Part shown: in pieces, positions 19,657-30,447 of the stretch
Numbering within the stretch: the stretch's first letter is position 1
Layout: each line of letters begins with the position of its first letter
NCBI GenBank assembly: GCA_025934735.1
Contig: JAICWP010000001.1
Span: 248,001 to 312,000, forward strand
Length of the DNA stretch: 64,000 nt
Direction: 5' to 3'
Source: Terriglobales bacterium
Lineage (GTDB): Bacteria > Acidobacteriota > Terriglobia > Terriglobales > Acidobacteriaceae
Made by a program: the position numbers and the translations under genes
The notes under the pieces: model-generated
Database searches by the model: none
Seen by the model: only the letters and a program-made list of their open reading frames with translations
Told to the model about the DNA's origin: nothing

Positions 19657-22083
19657 ATGGAGACCTTGATCCAGGACATCCGCTACGGGCTGCGCATGCT
19701 GCGCAAGTCGCCGGGATTTACCGCGGTGGCGGTGATCACGCTGGCGCTGGGCATCGGGGCCAACACCGTGACCTTCAGTTCGATCAATGGCATGCTGCTG
19801 CGTCCGTTCATTTTTCCGCAACTGAATCGTGTAATGGCCATCTGGGAGACCGCTCCCAAGCAGAACATCAAACGGGCGAGCGCGGCAGCGGGCAATCTCC
19901 AGGATTGGCAGCAACAGAGCCGCAGCTTCCAATATCTGGCGGCCAGCCACACTTGGAACGCCAACATGACCGGCGCTGGAACGCCGGAGAGGGTGGAAGG
20001 CTACCAGGTTACGGCGGATTTCTTCCGCCTGCTGGGAGTGCCTGCCGAGTACGGCCGCGCCATCACCACGGACGACTTCACCAGCAGTCGTGTTCCCGTG
20101 GTGGTCCTCAGCCATAGTTTCTGGGAGCAGCGCCTGGGAGGAGACCGCGCGCTGGTAGGGAAGACCTTGGAGTTCGATGGCCAAGCGCGCACGGTGGTGG
20201 GCATTATGTTGCGCGATTTCGATTTCCCCCCGGGAGCGCAGGCGTGGGCGCCGCTGCTTCTGAGCGGAGCGGAAGCTGCGGACCGCGACAACCATTATTT
20301 GAAGGTGATCGGGCGGCTGAAAGCGGGGGTCTCGCCCAGGCAGGCAGAAGGCGACTTGGGGGCGATCGCGGCGCGAGCAGGGCTTGAGTTTCCACAAAGC
20401 AACGCCGGGCATGGCGTGCGCGTGCTTTCGCTGGTGGAAGATATGGCTGAAGGTTCACGCCAGTTTTTATCAGTACTTTTAGGAGCCGCGATTTTTGTGT
20501 TGCTGCTGGCCTGCGCCAACGTTGCCAATCTTCAACTGGCGCGGGCGACGGGGCGAGCCAAGGAAGTGGCGTTGCGCACCGCGCTGGGAGCCAGCCGCGG
20601 CCGCATTATTCAGCAATTGCTGGCTGAGAGCCTGCTACTGGCGGCACTCGGCGCCGGCGCCGGGCTGCTGATATCCAGTTGGTGGCTGCCGCTGCTGATG
20701 CGCACCGTGCCGCCGTTCATTATCGAGCACGTACCGGGCCTGAAACACATTCAACTGGACTATCGCGCCTTGGAGTTCACCCTGGTGCTGGGCGGGCTGG
20801 CGGGACTGCTGACGGGGCTAGCGCCAGCATTGCAGGTATCGCGGCCGGACCTGAACGAAGCGCTGAAGGAAGGAGTGCGAGGCGGCATCGCGGCGCCGGG
20901 GCGGCATCGCCTGCGCTCGCTGTTGGTGATTTCGGAAATGGCGCTGGCCATCGTTTTGCTGGTGGGCGCCGGGCTGATGGTGACGGGATTTCGGGCCATC
21001 ATGGAACGAGACCAGGGATTCGACCGCGATGCGATATTGACGTTCCACATCGCGCTGCCGGCAGCGAAGTATGGCACGACAGCGCGGGTGAGAGATTTTT
21101 ACCGCCAGTTGACCGAGCGCTTGCAAGGCTTGCCGGGGGTGAAATCGGCGGCGGTGGCCAACAGCCTGCCGGCGGATTGGTACTGGGACAGCATGCGGGT
21201 CACAATCGAGGGGCAGGGACCTCTTCTTCCGGGCGAGATGCGGCTGGCGATCTCCGAGCTGGTCGGTCCCGATTTCTTTCGCACCTTGCGGATTCCGCTG
21301 CGGCAGGGCCGGCTATTCACTTCAGGGGACGGAGCAGAAGCCGCGCCCGTGGCCATCATCAGCGATAGTCTGGCGCGGCATTACTGGCCGGCTAAAAGCC
21401 CCATAGGAAAACGCATGCGCCTGGGCGATGACACCAAAGCGCCGTGGCGAACGGTGGTGGGCGTAGCCGGAGACATCGTACGGGCTCCGCTGGATTTGCA
21501 GCCCGATCCCACGGTATATGTTCCCTTCGCGCAACAGCCGCAAGGGGCGATGGCAATAGCCATCCGCACCAGCGGAGATCCGATGGCGGTGGGAGCAGCC
21601 GCCCAGACCCAAGTGCAGGCGCTGGACCGCAACCAGCCAATCTATGACATGCGCACCCTGGAGCAGAAAGTCTCGGACAACATGAGCGGAGTGGAGTCTT
21701 CAGCGAGGTTGATGACCATGTTTGGCATCATCGGCCTCGTGCTGGCGGCGGCGGGCGTTTATGCAGTCATGGCGTATCTGGTGGTGCAGCGCACGCACGA
21801 AATCGGAGTACGCATGGCGCTGGGAGCGACTCCAGGGCATGTTCTGCGGCTGATGGTTCGGCGAGCCGTGGTTCTGGCGGTCGTAGGGCTGGCCATTGGC
21901 CTGCCCGCAGCCCTGGCGCTGGCCCGCGTGTTGTCGAGCGTTCTATTTGGGGTTGTGAGTATGGATCTGGCTGTCTTCACGGGCTGCACTTTTGTTTTGG
22001 CGCTGGTGGCGGGCGTGGCGGGTTATTTGCCAGCACGGCGCGCGAGCAAGGTGGATCCCATAGTGGCCCTGAGGTACGAGTAA
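19657..22083 (+). CDS. ADOP-type ABC permease 1 (MacB/FtsX-like, duplicated)
   Basis: 808 residues from the ATG at 19657 behind CAGGAG. Begins with the ADOP N-terminal signature ([20 protein letters not shown]) and contains two MacB-like units, each a periplasmic core domain plus FtsX helices: first copy [19 protein letters not shown], second copy [19 protein letters not shown]. Ends [17 protein letters not shown]. Predicted eight transmembrane helices, about twice a single MacB permease part. No ATPase is fused; the upstream LolD-type gene (91 bp away) is the natural partner. Probably moves a lipid, peptide or small molecule from the periplasmic side towards TolC; substrate unknown. Confidence 0.93.
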   Translation: METLIQDIRYGLRMLRKSPGFTAVAVITLALGIGANTVTFSSINGMLLRPFIFPQLNRVMAIWETAPKQNIKRASAAAGNLQDWQQQSRSFQYLAASHTWNANMTGAGTPERVEGYQVTADFFRLLGVPAEYGRAITTDDFTSSRVPVVVLSHSFWEQRLGGDRALVGKTLEFDGQARTVVGIMLRDFDFPPGAQAWAPLLLSGAEAADRDNHYLKVIGRLKAGVSPRQAEGDLGAIAARAGLEFPQSNAGHGVRVLSLVEDMAEGSRQFLSVLLGAAIFVLLLACANVANLQLARATGRAKEVALRTALGASRGRIIQQLLAESLLLAALGAGAGLLISSWWLPLLMRTVPPFIIEHVPGLKHIQLDYRALEFTLVLGGLAGLLTGLAPALQVSRPDLNEALKEGVRGGIAAPGRHRLRSLLVISEMALAIVLLVGAGLMVTGFRAIMERDQGFDRDAILTFHIALPAAKYGTTARVRDFYRQLTERLQGLPGVKSAAVANSLPADWYWDSMRVTIEGQGPLLPGEMRLAISELVGPDFFRTLRIPLRQGRLFTSGDGAEAAPVAIISDSLARHYWPAKSPIGKRMRLGDDTKAPWRTVVGVAGDIVRAPLDLQPDPTVYVPFAQQPQGAMAIAIRTSGDPMAVGAAAQTQVQALDRNQPIYDMRTLEQKVSDNMSGVESSARLMTMFGIIGLVLAAAGVYAVMAYLVVQRTHEIGVRMALGATPGHVLRLMVRRAVVLAVVGLAIGLPAALALARVLSSVLFGVVSMDLAVFTGCTFVLALVAGVAGYLPARRASKVDPIVALRYE

Positions 22084-22087
22084 GCAG

Positions 22088-22120
22088 GCGGGCCCGCCCG
22101 CACAGGCGGGGCGCCTGTGC
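22088..22120. repeat. Hairpin repeat between permeases 1 and 2
   Basis: Palindrome GCGGGCCCGC (22088-22097) followed by a hairpin with arms GCACAGGCG (22100-22108) and CGCCTGTGC (22112-22120). The second hairpin recurs almost unchanged before permease 3. It lies between the stop of permease 1 and the ribosome-binding site of permease 2, so it could modulate mRNA decay or relative expression. Confidence 0.8.
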
Positions 22121-22139
22121 CCACGTGTTTGAGGGACTT

Positions 22140-24623
22140 ATGGAAACGTTGCTGCAGGACATTCGTTACGGTTTACGCATGCTGCTGAAGGCGCCCGGCT
22201 TTACGGTGGTAGCTGTGGTCACGCTGGCGCTGGGCATCGGCGCGAGCACCGCGATCTTCAGCGTAGTGTATGGCGTGCTGCTGCGGCCACTTGCGTACGA
22301 CCACCCCGACCAGATCGTAGAACTGCATGAGGTTAATCCACAGGGCGGCGAAATGCACTTCGCCGATCCTAATTTTGAAGATATCCGGTCGCAGGCCCGG
22401 TCTCTGCAGGATTTAGCGGAATACGGCGCCTGGACCGAGTCGGTATCGGGCGGCACGGAGCCGACGCGCACGATAATCGCCCCGGTTTCGCGCGACTTCT
22501 TTCCCGTGCTGCGCGTGCAGCCATTTCTAGGGCGCAGTTTTTCGGCGCAGGACCAGCGCTTTGGAGCCGCTCCCGTCGCTTTGGTCGGTTATGGATACTG
22601 GAAGCAGTTTCTCGGCGGCGCGGCCGACCTCTCCTCGAAGAAGCTCGCTATTGACAATCGCTCGTTTTCGATTGTGGGCGTGCTGCCGCCGCAATTCAGC
22701 TTTCCTCCCCAGGCTGAAATCTGGGTGCCACGGGAGCTCTATGAGCGCCTTCCCAGCCGCACTGCCCACAACTGGCAGTTGATAGGCCGCTTGCGCGACG
22801 GCGCCTCCGTACCCGAAGCGCACGCCGAACTGCAGACCCTTGCCACGCGGTTGAAGCGGCAGTACGGCCAGGACACGATGATGACTGGCGTCGCTATCGC
22901 GCCGCTGCGCAAAGCGATGACCAGTCCGGTGCGTCCGGCGCTGTGGATCCTGCTGGGGGCAGTGGGATTTCTTCTGCTGATAGCGTGCGCTAACGTGGCC
23001 AACCTGCTGCTGGTGCAATCGGCGGCGCGGCAAAGGGAGCTCGCGATCCGCGTGGCTGTTGGCGCGAACCGCAGCCGCATCGTCCGGCAGTTGCTGGCCG
23101 AGGCGCTTTTGCTGTCACTCGGCGGCTGTGCCGCCGGTGTGGTGGCCGCCGTCTGGGGGCTGCAGGCGCTGCTGGCATTATCACCCGGCGTTCTGCCACG
23201 CATGGCGGAACTTACGATCAGCGCTCCGGTGCTTGCGTTTTCTGTGGGACTGGCTGTGTTGGTCGCCGTAGCGCTAGGGGCCTTCAGCGGTTTGCGGTGC
23301 AGCACGGGGAGTGTGCAGCACGCCCTCATGGCAGGCGGGCGTTCCCAAACCGGCGCGCTGATTTCGCAGCGCCTGAGCCGCGCTATCGTAGCCGGGCAGT
23401 TAGCCATCACGCTGGCGCTGCTGGCCGGAGCCGCGCTACTGGGCCGAAGCCTGCTGCGGGTCCTGTCGGTGAATACCGGTTTTCAAACCGAACACATAAT
23501 CACCATGAATCTGGCGCTTCCAACGGTCGTGGACTGGGCAGCGCCGGGCCCACTCGCCAACCAGGATGCGGCGAAACAGAGGCGGGCACAGTTCCTGGAT
23601 GAATTGCTGGCCCAGGTTCGCAACATTCCCGGGGTTCAGGAGGTGGGCGGCACCAATGTTCTTCCGGTCACCAACTCAGCTGCGGACGGCACGTACGCGT
23701 TAATAAGTCCAGGGGAGGCGGCCCCCAGGGACATGCAGGGTCTGCAGCAGATGTTTCACGACCGCAGCCGCACCGGGGATGCTGATTACAGCGCGGTGAC
23801 GGCCGGCTACTTTCGAGTCCTCGGGATTCCCTTGCTGCGCGGACGGCTGTTTAGCGCGAGCGACACCATGGATTCCCCGCACGTGGCCCTGATCAGCGAA
23901 TCGCTGACGCGTGAGAAGTGGCCAAACCAGGATCCACTGGGCCACCAGATCGAATTCGGCAACATGGATGGCGACCTGCGCCTGCTTACCGTGGTGGGAG
24001 TGGTCGGCGACGTGCGCGAAAACAACCTGGAAAGCCCAGCCGGGCCGACGATCTATGTGGATTGCCGGCAACGGCCGGAAGCAACTTCTGATTTCACAAT
24101 TGTCGCGCGCACGAATGCGGATCCCGCTGCCGTGACCCAGGCAGCGCGGCGGATCGTGCGCGACCTCGACCCCAACGTTCCACCCAGATTCGCCACTCTG
24201 GCAGAGGTGGTTTCGGGTTCGCTGCAGTCGCGCCGCTTTAATTTGATCCTGGTAGGGGCGTTTGCGGCGAGCGCGCTGTTGCTGGCCTTGGCCGGGATGT
24301 ATGGGGTGATGGCCTATTCGGTTAGCCGCCGCACCAATGAAATCGGAGTGCGCATGGCGCTGGGCGCCAGCCGGATGAGCGTGCTCCGCCTGGTGCTGGG
24401 GCAGGGGCTGCTGACCGCGGGCGCGGGAGTCGGCCTGGGGCTGGTTGTTTCCCTAGCGTTAACCCGCACGATGGGCTCGCTGCTCTTCGGATTAAGTGCT
24501 GACGATCCTTTGACATTTGCCGGAGTAGCACTGCTGCTGGTCACCGTGGCGCTGCTGGCAAGCTACATTCCCGCCCGACGGGCAAGCAGGGTGGATCCCA
24601 TGGAGGCGCTACGGTACGAGTGA
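22140..24623 (+). CDS. ADOP-type ABC permease 2
   Basis: 827 residues from the ATG at 22140 behind TTGAGGG; the in-frame ATG at 22125 lies ahead of that site. Same duplicated MacB architecture: ADOP signature [20 protein letters not shown], first FtsX unit RQRELAIRVAVGANRSRIV, second [19 protein letters not shown], end PARRASRVDPMEALRYE. Bases 22161-22242 are identical to 24727-24808 at the start of permease 3, and the hairpin ahead is shared too, pointing to tandem duplication or gene conversion. The periplasmic core domains have diverged clearly, so substrate or partner roles may differ. Confidence 0.93.
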   Translation: METLLQDIRYGLRMLLKAPGFTVVAVVTLALGIGASTAIFSVVYGVLLRPLAYDHPDQIVELHEVNPQGGEMHFADPNFEDIRSQARSLQDLAEYGAWTESVSGGTEPTRTIIAPVSRDFFPVLRVQPFLGRSFSAQDQRFGAAPVALVGYGYWKQFLGGAADLSSKKLAIDNRSFSIVGVLPPQFSFPPQAEIWVPRELYERLPSRTAHNWQLIGRLRDGASVPEAHAELQTLATRLKRQYGQDTMMTGVAIAPLRKAMTSPVRPALWILLGAVGFLLLIACANVANLLLVQSAARQRELAIRVAVGANRSRIVRQLLAEALLLSLGGCAAGVVAAVWGLQALLALSPGVLPRMAELTISAPVLAFSVGLAVLVAVALGAFSGLRCSTGSVQHALMAGGRSQTGALISQRLSRAIVAGQLAITLALLAGAALLGRSLLRVLSVNTGFQTEHIITMNLALPTVVDWAAPGPLANQDAAKQRRAQFLDELLAQVRNIPGVQEVGGTNVLPVTNSAADGTYALISPGEAAPRDMQGLQQMFHDRSRTGDADYSAVTAGYFRVLGIPLLRGRLFSASDTMDSPHVALISESLTREKWPNQDPLGHQIEFGNMDGDLRLLTVVGVVGDVRENNLESPAGPTIYVDCRQRPEATSDFTIVARTNADPAAVTQAARRIVRDLDPNVPPRFATLAEVVSGSLQSRRFNLILVGAFAASALLLALAGMYGVMAYSVSRRTNEIGVRMALGASRMSVLRLVLGQGLLTAGAGVGLGLVVSLALTRTMGSLLFGLSADDPLTFAGVALLLVTVALLASYIPARRASRVDPMEALRYE

Positions 24624-24627
24624 GCCC

Positions 24628-24686
24628 GCCCACCCTTTGCACAAACCGCAAAGGATGGGGCACCCGCACAGGCGAGGCGCCTGTGC
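24628..24686. repeat. Two-hairpin repeat between permeases 2 and 3
   Basis: First hairpin: CCCACCCTTTGC (24629-24640) pairs imperfectly with GCAAAGGATGGGG (24648-24660). Second: GCACAGGCG (24666-24674) with CGCCTGTGC (24678-24686). The first unit recurs, degenerate but ungapped, right after the stop of permease 3 (27160-27197); the second recurs before permease 2. Both forms resemble dispersed palindromes I recall from acidobacterial genomes. Confidence 0.8.
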
Positions 24687-24705
24687 CCACATGATTGAGG
24701 AACTT

Positions 24706-27159
24706 ATGGAGACTTTGCTGCAGGATATTCGTTACGGTTTACGCATGCTGCTGAAGGCGCCCGGCTTTACGGTGGTAGCTGTGGTCACGCTGGCGCTGGG
24801 CATCGGCGGCAACACCGCCATGTTCAGCGTGGTTGATGCCGTGCTGCTCAAGCCTTTGGCATTTCCTCACTCCGAGCGCTTGATCTCGGTCAATGAAACG
24901 GATTCGCGGCGTCCAGGCAAACCGGACACATTTTCTTATGCCGATTTCTTCGATTACCGGGCGCAGAACCGCACGTTCGAAAGCATGGCCACATATCGCG
25001 ACGCCTCTTTCAACCTGACGGGCGTTGGCCAACCACAGCATCTGGAAGGGGAAGTAGTCTCCTCCGACTTCTTTTCCGTTTTGGGAATAAAGCCGGCTCT
25101 GGGGCGAGGGTTCCGTCGTGAAGAAGAGCAGGCGGGCCGGTGGGTGGTGGTGCTGAGCCATCAGCTTTGGCAATCGCAATTTGGCTCCGATCCCGCCATT
25201 ATCGGCCGCACCATCACGCTGGATAACCGCGCCTACTCCGTGATCGGCGTAGCTCCGGCGGGCTTGGAGTTTCCCGTTCAGTATCCCGCTCCGCAGCTGT
25301 GGGGCAGCCTGGCGCGGGACGCCGATCCCAACGGCGGCACGCCCGCTACGGCGCCCACCAACCGGGGTGCTCATTTCGTGAGCGTGATTGGGCGACTGAA
25401 TCCGGGCGTGACTCTAGCCAGCGCCCAGGCCGACACCAATGTCATCGCCCAGCGTCTGGCGCGCCAATATCCGGACAGCAACTCGCGCCGCAGCGTCAGC
25501 ATGCTTATCCCAGAATTGCAGAGGCTGGTGGGAGATGTGCGTCCGGCTTTGCTTGTGCTGCTCGCGGCAGTGGGATTCGTGCTGCTGATCGCGTGCGCCA
25601 ATGTCGCCAATCTGCTCTTGGCGCATGCCAGCAAGCGGCATCGCGAGATTACGGTGCGCGCCGCCTTAGGCGCTCCCCGGCGGCGACTGGTGAGGCAGTT
25701 GTTGACGGAAAGCCTGCTGCTGGGGTTGGTGGGTGGCGGGCTGGGCTTAGGACTGGCCAGCTGGATTCTTGTCGCGATTGTTCACTTTGAAGCCGGGAAC
25801 ATTCCGCGCCTGGAGCAGGTGGGGCTGAACCTGCCGGTGCTGGGATTTACGGCTGCGGTGTCGTTTGCCGCGAGCATGCTGTTCGGGATGGCTCCCGCCT
25901 GGCATACTGCGCGCACCGACCTGGCAGAAACCTTAAAAGAGGGCGGCCGCGGCGCGTCGGGCAGCGCCGGCTCCAACCGGCTGCGCGCAGGCCTGGTGAT
26001 TGCTGAAACAGCAATCGGCGTGGTGCTGCTGGTGGGCGCGGGCCTGCTGCTGCGCAGCTTCGTTCAGTTGATTCGGGTGGACCCTCACTTCAACCCTCAT
26101 CATGTGCTGGCCCTCAGTTTCAACCTGCCAAGCTCACGCTACAACGATGCAAAAACCATCAACTTCTATGACCAGTTGCTGCCCCGGTTGCGGGCGCTGC
26201 CTGGGGCGGAGGAGGTCGGTGCGGCCTGGCCGCTGCCTTTCAGCGGAGATGACGCAATTATCTCCTTCGAGATTCAAGGACGTCCTTCGCCTCCCGGCCA
26301 GCATCCGTTGGCCGATCTGGCGGTCGTCAGTCCCGGCTACTTCCATACCATGGGAATTAGCTTGCTCAAGGGCCGTGACTTCAGCGCGCATGACGAGGCC
26401 ACCTCACCGCCTGTGGTTATCATCAGCCAGAGCTTTGCCCGCCAGTATTTTCCCAATCAGGATCCAGTAGGCCAACATATGCAGCCGGGAGTTTCCAAGA
26501 GTGATAAGGAACCTCCCATGCGCGAAATCGTAGGCGTGGTGGCCGATATCAAGCACGGCAGCTTAAGCGATGACTTCACGCCCCGCTACTATCTGCCCTA
26601 TTCGCAGGGAATGTTTGGCCCCCCGTTGAGCATTGTGGTCCGCTCCGCCGGAAATCCCGTGGCACAGTTGGACGCCGTGAGCAATGCAATTCACGGCATG
26701 GACAAGGAACTGGCCGTGTATGGCGTGCACACTATGGACGAGATGATGTCCACTTCGGCCAACCAGCCGCGCTTCGATACTTTCCTGCTCTCGCTGTTTG
26801 CCGCTATCGCGCTGCTGCTCACCGCGGTCGGGCTCTATGGCGTGATGGCTTACTCGGTGGTGCAGAAGACACATGAAATCGGCATTCGCATGGCGCTGGG
26901 GGCCGATCCGGCTGACCTGCTGCGCATGGTGCTGCGACGGACAATTGTGTTGGTGGTCGCCGGGCTGGGCCTTGGCATTGTGATCGGGATTGGAGTGACG
27001 CGCTTCCTGGCGGGCATGTTGTTTGCGGTGCATCCGCTGGACTGGCCGACTTACGCGGGTGTCTCCGTGGTTCTACTCGGAGTCGGACTGCTGGCCGGCT
27101 ATGTGCCGGCGCGGAGGGCCAGTAGGGTCGATCCAATGGTGGCATTGAGGTACGAGTGA
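24706..27159 (+). CDS. ADOP-type ABC permease 3
   Basis: 817 residues from the ATG at 24706 behind TTGAGGAA; the longer frame from 24637 reads through the repeat and is unlikely. ADOP signature [20 protein letters not shown]; FtsX units RHREITVRAALGAPRRRLV and [19 protein letters not shown]; end PARRASRVDPMVALRYE. The first 35 codons are nearly identical to permease 2, the rest is not. Followed by a degenerate copy of the intergenic hairpin and then a second ATPase gene 66 bp on, so this permease ends the first ATPase-permease set. Confidence 0.93.
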   Translation: METLLQDIRYGLRMLLKAPGFTVVAVVTLALGIGGNTAMFSVVDAVLLKPLAFPHSERLISVNETDSRRPGKPDTFSYADFFDYRAQNRTFESMATYRDASFNLTGVGQPQHLEGEVVSSDFFSVLGIKPALGRGFRREEEQAGRWVVVLSHQLWQSQFGSDPAIIGRTITLDNRAYSVIGVAPAGLEFPVQYPAPQLWGSLARDADPNGGTPATAPTNRGAHFVSVIGRLNPGVTLASAQADTNVIAQRLARQYPDSNSRRSVSMLIPELQRLVGDVRPALLVLLAAVGFVLLIACANVANLLLAHASKRHREITVRAALGAPRRRLVRQLLTESLLLGLVGGGLGLGLASWILVAIVHFEAGNIPRLEQVGLNLPVLGFTAAVSFAASMLFGMAPAWHTARTDLAETLKEGGRGASGSAGSNRLRAGLVIAETAIGVVLLVGAGLLLRSFVQLIRVDPHFNPHHVLALSFNLPSSRYNDAKTINFYDQLLPRLRALPGAEEVGAAWPLPFSGDDAIISFEIQGRPSPPGQHPLADLAVVSPGYFHTMGISLLKGRDFSAHDEATSPPVVIISQSFARQYFPNQDPVGQHMQPGVSKSDKEPPMREIVGVVADIKHGSLSDDFTPRYYLPYSQGMFGPPLSIVVRSAGNPVAQLDAVSNAIHGMDKELAVYGVHTMDEMMSTSANQPRFDTFLLSLFAAIALLLTAVGLYGVMAYSVVQKTHEIGIRMALGADPADLLRMVLRRTIVLVVAGLGLGIVIGIGVTRFLAGMLFAVHPLDWPTYAGVSVVLLGVGLLAGYVPARRASRVDPMVALRYE

Positions 27160-27225
27160 GCGCTCGCACGCTGTGCACAAATCGCAAAGGGTGGACGCCC
27201 CATACCAATCTTTAGGAGCTGATAC

Positions 27226-27948
27226 ATGATTCAGTTGCGAAACGTGGAACGAACCTACAAAACCGGGCCGGGAGTGACGTATGTGCTGCGGCGCGTCAAC
27301 GTGGACATCCAGGCGGGAGAGTTTGTCACCATCATGGGCCCCTCGGGAGCGGGGAAGACCACGCTGCTCAGCATTGTTGGCATGCTGGACGATTCGTGGG
27401 CGGGCGAGTACTACTTCCTTGACCATCCAGTGCACAAAATGGACCGGAAAAAGCGGGCCGAGTTGAACCGGCAATATATCGGCTTCGTTTTCCAGAGCTA
27501 TCACCTGCTGGACAACCTGACGGTGTATGAAAATCTGGACGTGCCGCTCTCCTACCGCAACATCTCGCGGCACCAGCGCGCTTCCATGGTGGCTGAAGCG
27601 CTGGACCGGTTCCAGATCGTGGGCAAAAAAGATCTGTATCCCAGCCAGCTTTCCGGCGGACAGCAGCAGTTGGTGGGGGTGGCAAGGGCGGTGGTGGGAA
27701 ATCCCAAACTGATTCTGGCCGATGAGCCCACTGGCAACCTGCACTCCAGCCAAGCCAAAGAAATCATGGAGCTGTTCAAGAAGCTGAACGACCAGGGCAC
27801 CACCATCATTCAGGTGACACATTCCGAGGTGAACGCCTCTTACGGCAACCGCACCATTCAGCTGTTCGATGGATGGGTGGTGAATGATCCCAAGGCACCG
27901 AAGGGGGAAGGCCAGTCGGAGCCGGCGGCATCCGGAGGAACGAGATAG
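27226..27948 (+). CDS. ABC transporter ATPase, LolD/MacB type (second, with altered signature and D-loop)
   Basis: 240 residues from the ATG at 27226 behind TAGGAG. Walker A GPSGAGKTT, Q-loop FVFQSYHLLDNLTVYENL, Walker B LILADEPTG and H-loop VTHSE are intact. Two positions deviate: the signature reads LSGGQQQLVGVARA where [10 protein letters not shown] is usual, and the D-loop reads GNLHS instead of GNLDS. These could weaken ATP-driven closure in a homodimer; pairing with the canonical ATPase of the same cluster is a possibility. Followed by two more permeases (gap 21 bp), which suggests a second functional set. Confidence 0.93.
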   Translation: MIQLRNVERTYKTGPGVTYVLRRVNVDIQAGEFVTIMGPSGAGKTTLLSIVGMLDDSWAGEYYFLDHPVHKMDRKKRAELNRQYIGFVFQSYHLLDNLTVYENLDVPLSYRNISRHQRASMVAEALDRFQIVGKKDLYPSQLSGGQQQLVGVARAVVGNPKLILADEPTGNLHSSQAKEIMELFKKLNDQGTTIIQVTHSEVNASYGNRTIQLFDGWVVNDPKAPKGEGQSEPAASGGTR

Positions 27949-27969
27949 AAGCAAGCCTGCGAGGCGCTA

Positions 27970-30435
27970 ATGGAGACTCTGCTGCAGGATGTTCGCTACG
28001 GGCTGCGCATGCTGCGCAAGAGCCCGGGCTTCACGCTGCTGGCCGTGATCACGCTGGCGCTGGGAATTGGCGCGAACACGGCGATCTTCAGCGTGGTTTA
28101 CGAGGTGATGTTCCGGCCGTTGCCTTACGCGCAGCCGGACCGCCTGGTAAAGGTCACCCTGCAGTGGAAGCATGGCGGCATAGCCGACAGCGTCACCCCG
28201 GTGCTGGCCAGTGCGGTGCTGGAAAATAACCGTGTATTCCAGTCGTCCGCGATGGAGTTTCCCGCGACGGGCTGCAATCTGGCGGGAGGCGGCGCCCCGG
28301 AGTACGTGCCGGCGAAGCGAGTGTCGGCCGGTTTTTTCGGCACCTTGGGCGTGACGCCGGCACTGGGACGCGAATTTCTGGAGTCAGAAGCGGCGGGCGG
28401 GCACAGCGCCGTGCTGAGTTACGGACTCTGGCAAAGCCGCTTTGGCGCCGAACCAGACATTCTGGGACAGCAGATTGCCTGCAATGGAGAGACGTATACC
28501 GTCGTGGGCGTGCTGCCGCGAAGCTTTCGTTACGAGCGCCGCGCCGACGTATGGCTGCCTGATCGCCTGACCAATCACCTGCAGGACAGCGGCCTGAATT
28601 ATGACCTGATCGCACGCTTGCGGCCGGGGGTGAGCCTGGCCCAAGCACAGGAGGACGGCCGGCGGATGTGGGCGCAATTGTCGCGCGAGCATGGGAGCGC
28701 CTGGTACGTCCGCAACACCGAAGGGTTCAACTTCATACCCTACCAGCGCTGGCTGGCGCGCGATGTGCGCCCATCGCTGCTGTTTCTGCTAGGGGCCGTT
28801 GCCCTGGTGCTGCTGATTGCCGTGGCCAATGTTGCCGGGCTGATGCTGGCGCGCACGACCGCGCGAGCCCGTGAGATTGCGGTGCGGGCCGCGCTGGGGG
28901 CCACCCGCGCTCGGATCGTTGGCCAACTGATCACAGAAGCCGTCCTGCTCAGCCTGCTCGGAGGCGCGGCGGGCGTGTTGCTGGCGTGGTACCTGAATGG
29001 CGGGCTGAAGGCGATTTTTCCAGCGGAAGTGGCGCTCCACATGCCGGTGCAATTGGACTTGACAGGACTGGCGCTGAATGGCCCGGTTCTGATTTATACG
29101 GTCGTGATTTCCTGTGTGGTGGGGATTCTGGCCGGCACGGTTCCGGCGCTGCACTGCCTGAGAGGGCAGCCCAATGCCGCTTTGAAGCAGGGCGAACGCA
29201 GCGTGGGCAGCAGCCGCGCCCAGCGGCGGGGACGCAACCTGCTACTGGTGGGCGAGGTCGCCCTCTCCCTCATGCTGCTGGTGGGCTGCTCGCTGCTGCT
29301 GCGCAGTTTCCTGCTCATGCGCGGTGTGGACCTCGGCTTCGATCCGCACAACTTGCAGGTCGCGCAGCTCTCGCTGGCCTCACGGAAATTTGACAACACC
29401 GCCGCGGTCACACAGTTTCAGCAGAAATTGCTGGAGAAAGTGCGCGGAATACCCGGGGTGGTAGATGCGGCGAGCGTCTCCTCGGCGCCGCTGGAGTTCG
29501 GCCTCAACCTGCCCATGCCCGAGCTACCCGGCAAGGACTGTAGTGACAATCCACTGGAATACCGCGCGGTGAGCCCGTCGTACTTTTCGACCATGCGGGT
29601 GCCGCTGCTGCGCGGGCGTAGTTTCACCCATGGCGATGGTGCCGGAGCGGGTCCGGTAATGATCATCAACCGGGCCATGGCCCGGTTGTGCTGGCCGGGA
29701 AAGGATGCGCTGGGGGCGCAGGTATGGATCGGCAAGGGCATGGAAAAAGAAGGCCTGACCGATCAGCCGCGCCAGGTGGTGGGCATTGTCGGGGACATGA
29801 AGGAGTACTCGCTGGGCCAGGCGCCGCCGCCCATGGCGTTCGTGCCGCAGGCGCAGGTGCCGGATGCGATTGACGGCTTGCTGTACCAGAGCTTCGGGCT
29901 GCTCTCCGCGATGGTAATTCGCACCAGCGGCCCCGTGGATTTTTCTTTGCCGCTGGCGCGCGCGGTTCGTGAAGTTGACCCACAGCAGCCGCTGGCGAGC
30001 GTGGCGCCCATGTCGCAACTGGTGAGCGACTCGGTGGCATTCGCGCGCGTGCTGGCCATTCTGATGAGCGCATTTGCCGGGCTGGCGCTGCTGCTGAGCG
30101 CCGTGGGGCTTTATGCCCTGCTCAGCTATCACGTGAGCCAGCGCACGCAGGAGATTGGCATCCGCATGGCACTGGGCGCTCCCAGAGAGCGGGTACTGGC
30201 CATGGTGATGCGGGAGGGCATTGTGCTGGTCGCAGTTGGAACGGCGGTGGGACTTGCGGCGGCGCTGGGGCTGACGCGCCTGGCGGCCAGCCTGCTGTTT
30301 GGGATTACAGCAACCGACGCGGCTTCATTTGTGGTGTCGGTGCTGTGCTTGTTGGGAGTCGCTCTGCTGGCCAGCTATCTGCCGGCACGGAGAGCGACCA
30401 AGGTGGACCCCCTAGTAGCGCTGCGATACGAGTGA
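27970..30435 (+). CDS. ADOP-type ABC permease 4
   Basis: 821 residues from the ATG at 27970 behind GAGG. ADOP signature [20 protein letters not shown]; FtsX units [19 protein letters not shown] and [19 protein letters not shown]; end [17 protein letters not shown]. First of the two permeases after the altered ATPase. Its first periplasmic domain ([20 protein letters not shown]) is shorter of charged residues than in permeases 2 and 3, and carries the Cys pairs seen in none of them. Twelve bases separate it from permease 5, so the two are translated from one message. Confidence 0.93.
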   Translation: METLLQDVRYGLRMLRKSPGFTLLAVITLALGIGANTAIFSVVYEVMFRPLPYAQPDRLVKVTLQWKHGGIADSVTPVLASAVLENNRVFQSSAMEFPATGCNLAGGGAPEYVPAKRVSAGFFGTLGVTPALGREFLESEAAGGHSAVLSYGLWQSRFGAEPDILGQQIACNGETYTVVGVLPRSFRYERRADVWLPDRLTNHLQDSGLNYDLIARLRPGVSLAQAQEDGRRMWAQLSREHGSAWYVRNTEGFNFIPYQRWLARDVRPSLLFLLGAVALVLLIAVANVAGLMLARTTARAREIAVRAALGATRARIVGQLITEAVLLSLLGGAAGVLLAWYLNGGLKAIFPAEVALHMPVQLDLTGLALNGPVLIYTVVISCVVGILAGTVPALHCLRGQPNAALKQGERSVGSSRAQRRGRNLLLVGEVALSLMLLVGCSLLLRSFLLMRGVDLGFDPHNLQVAQLSLASRKFDNTAAVTQFQQKLLEKVRGIPGVVDAASVSSAPLEFGLNLPMPELPGKDCSDNPLEYRAVSPSYFSTMRVPLLRGRSFTHGDGAGAGPVMIINRAMARLCWPGKDALGAQVWIGKGMEKEGLTDQPRQVVGIVGDMKEYSLGQAPPPMAFVPQAQVPDAIDGLLYQSFGLLSAMVIRTSGPVDFSLPLARAVREVDPQQPLASVAPMSQLVSDSVAFARVLAILMSAFAGLALLLSAVGLYALLSYHVSQRTQEIGIRMALGAPRERVLAMVMREGIVLVAVGTAVGLAAALGLTRLAASLLFGITATDAASFVVSVLCLLGVALLASYLPARRATKVDPLVALRYE

Positions 30436-30447
30436 ATTGAGGCAAGT

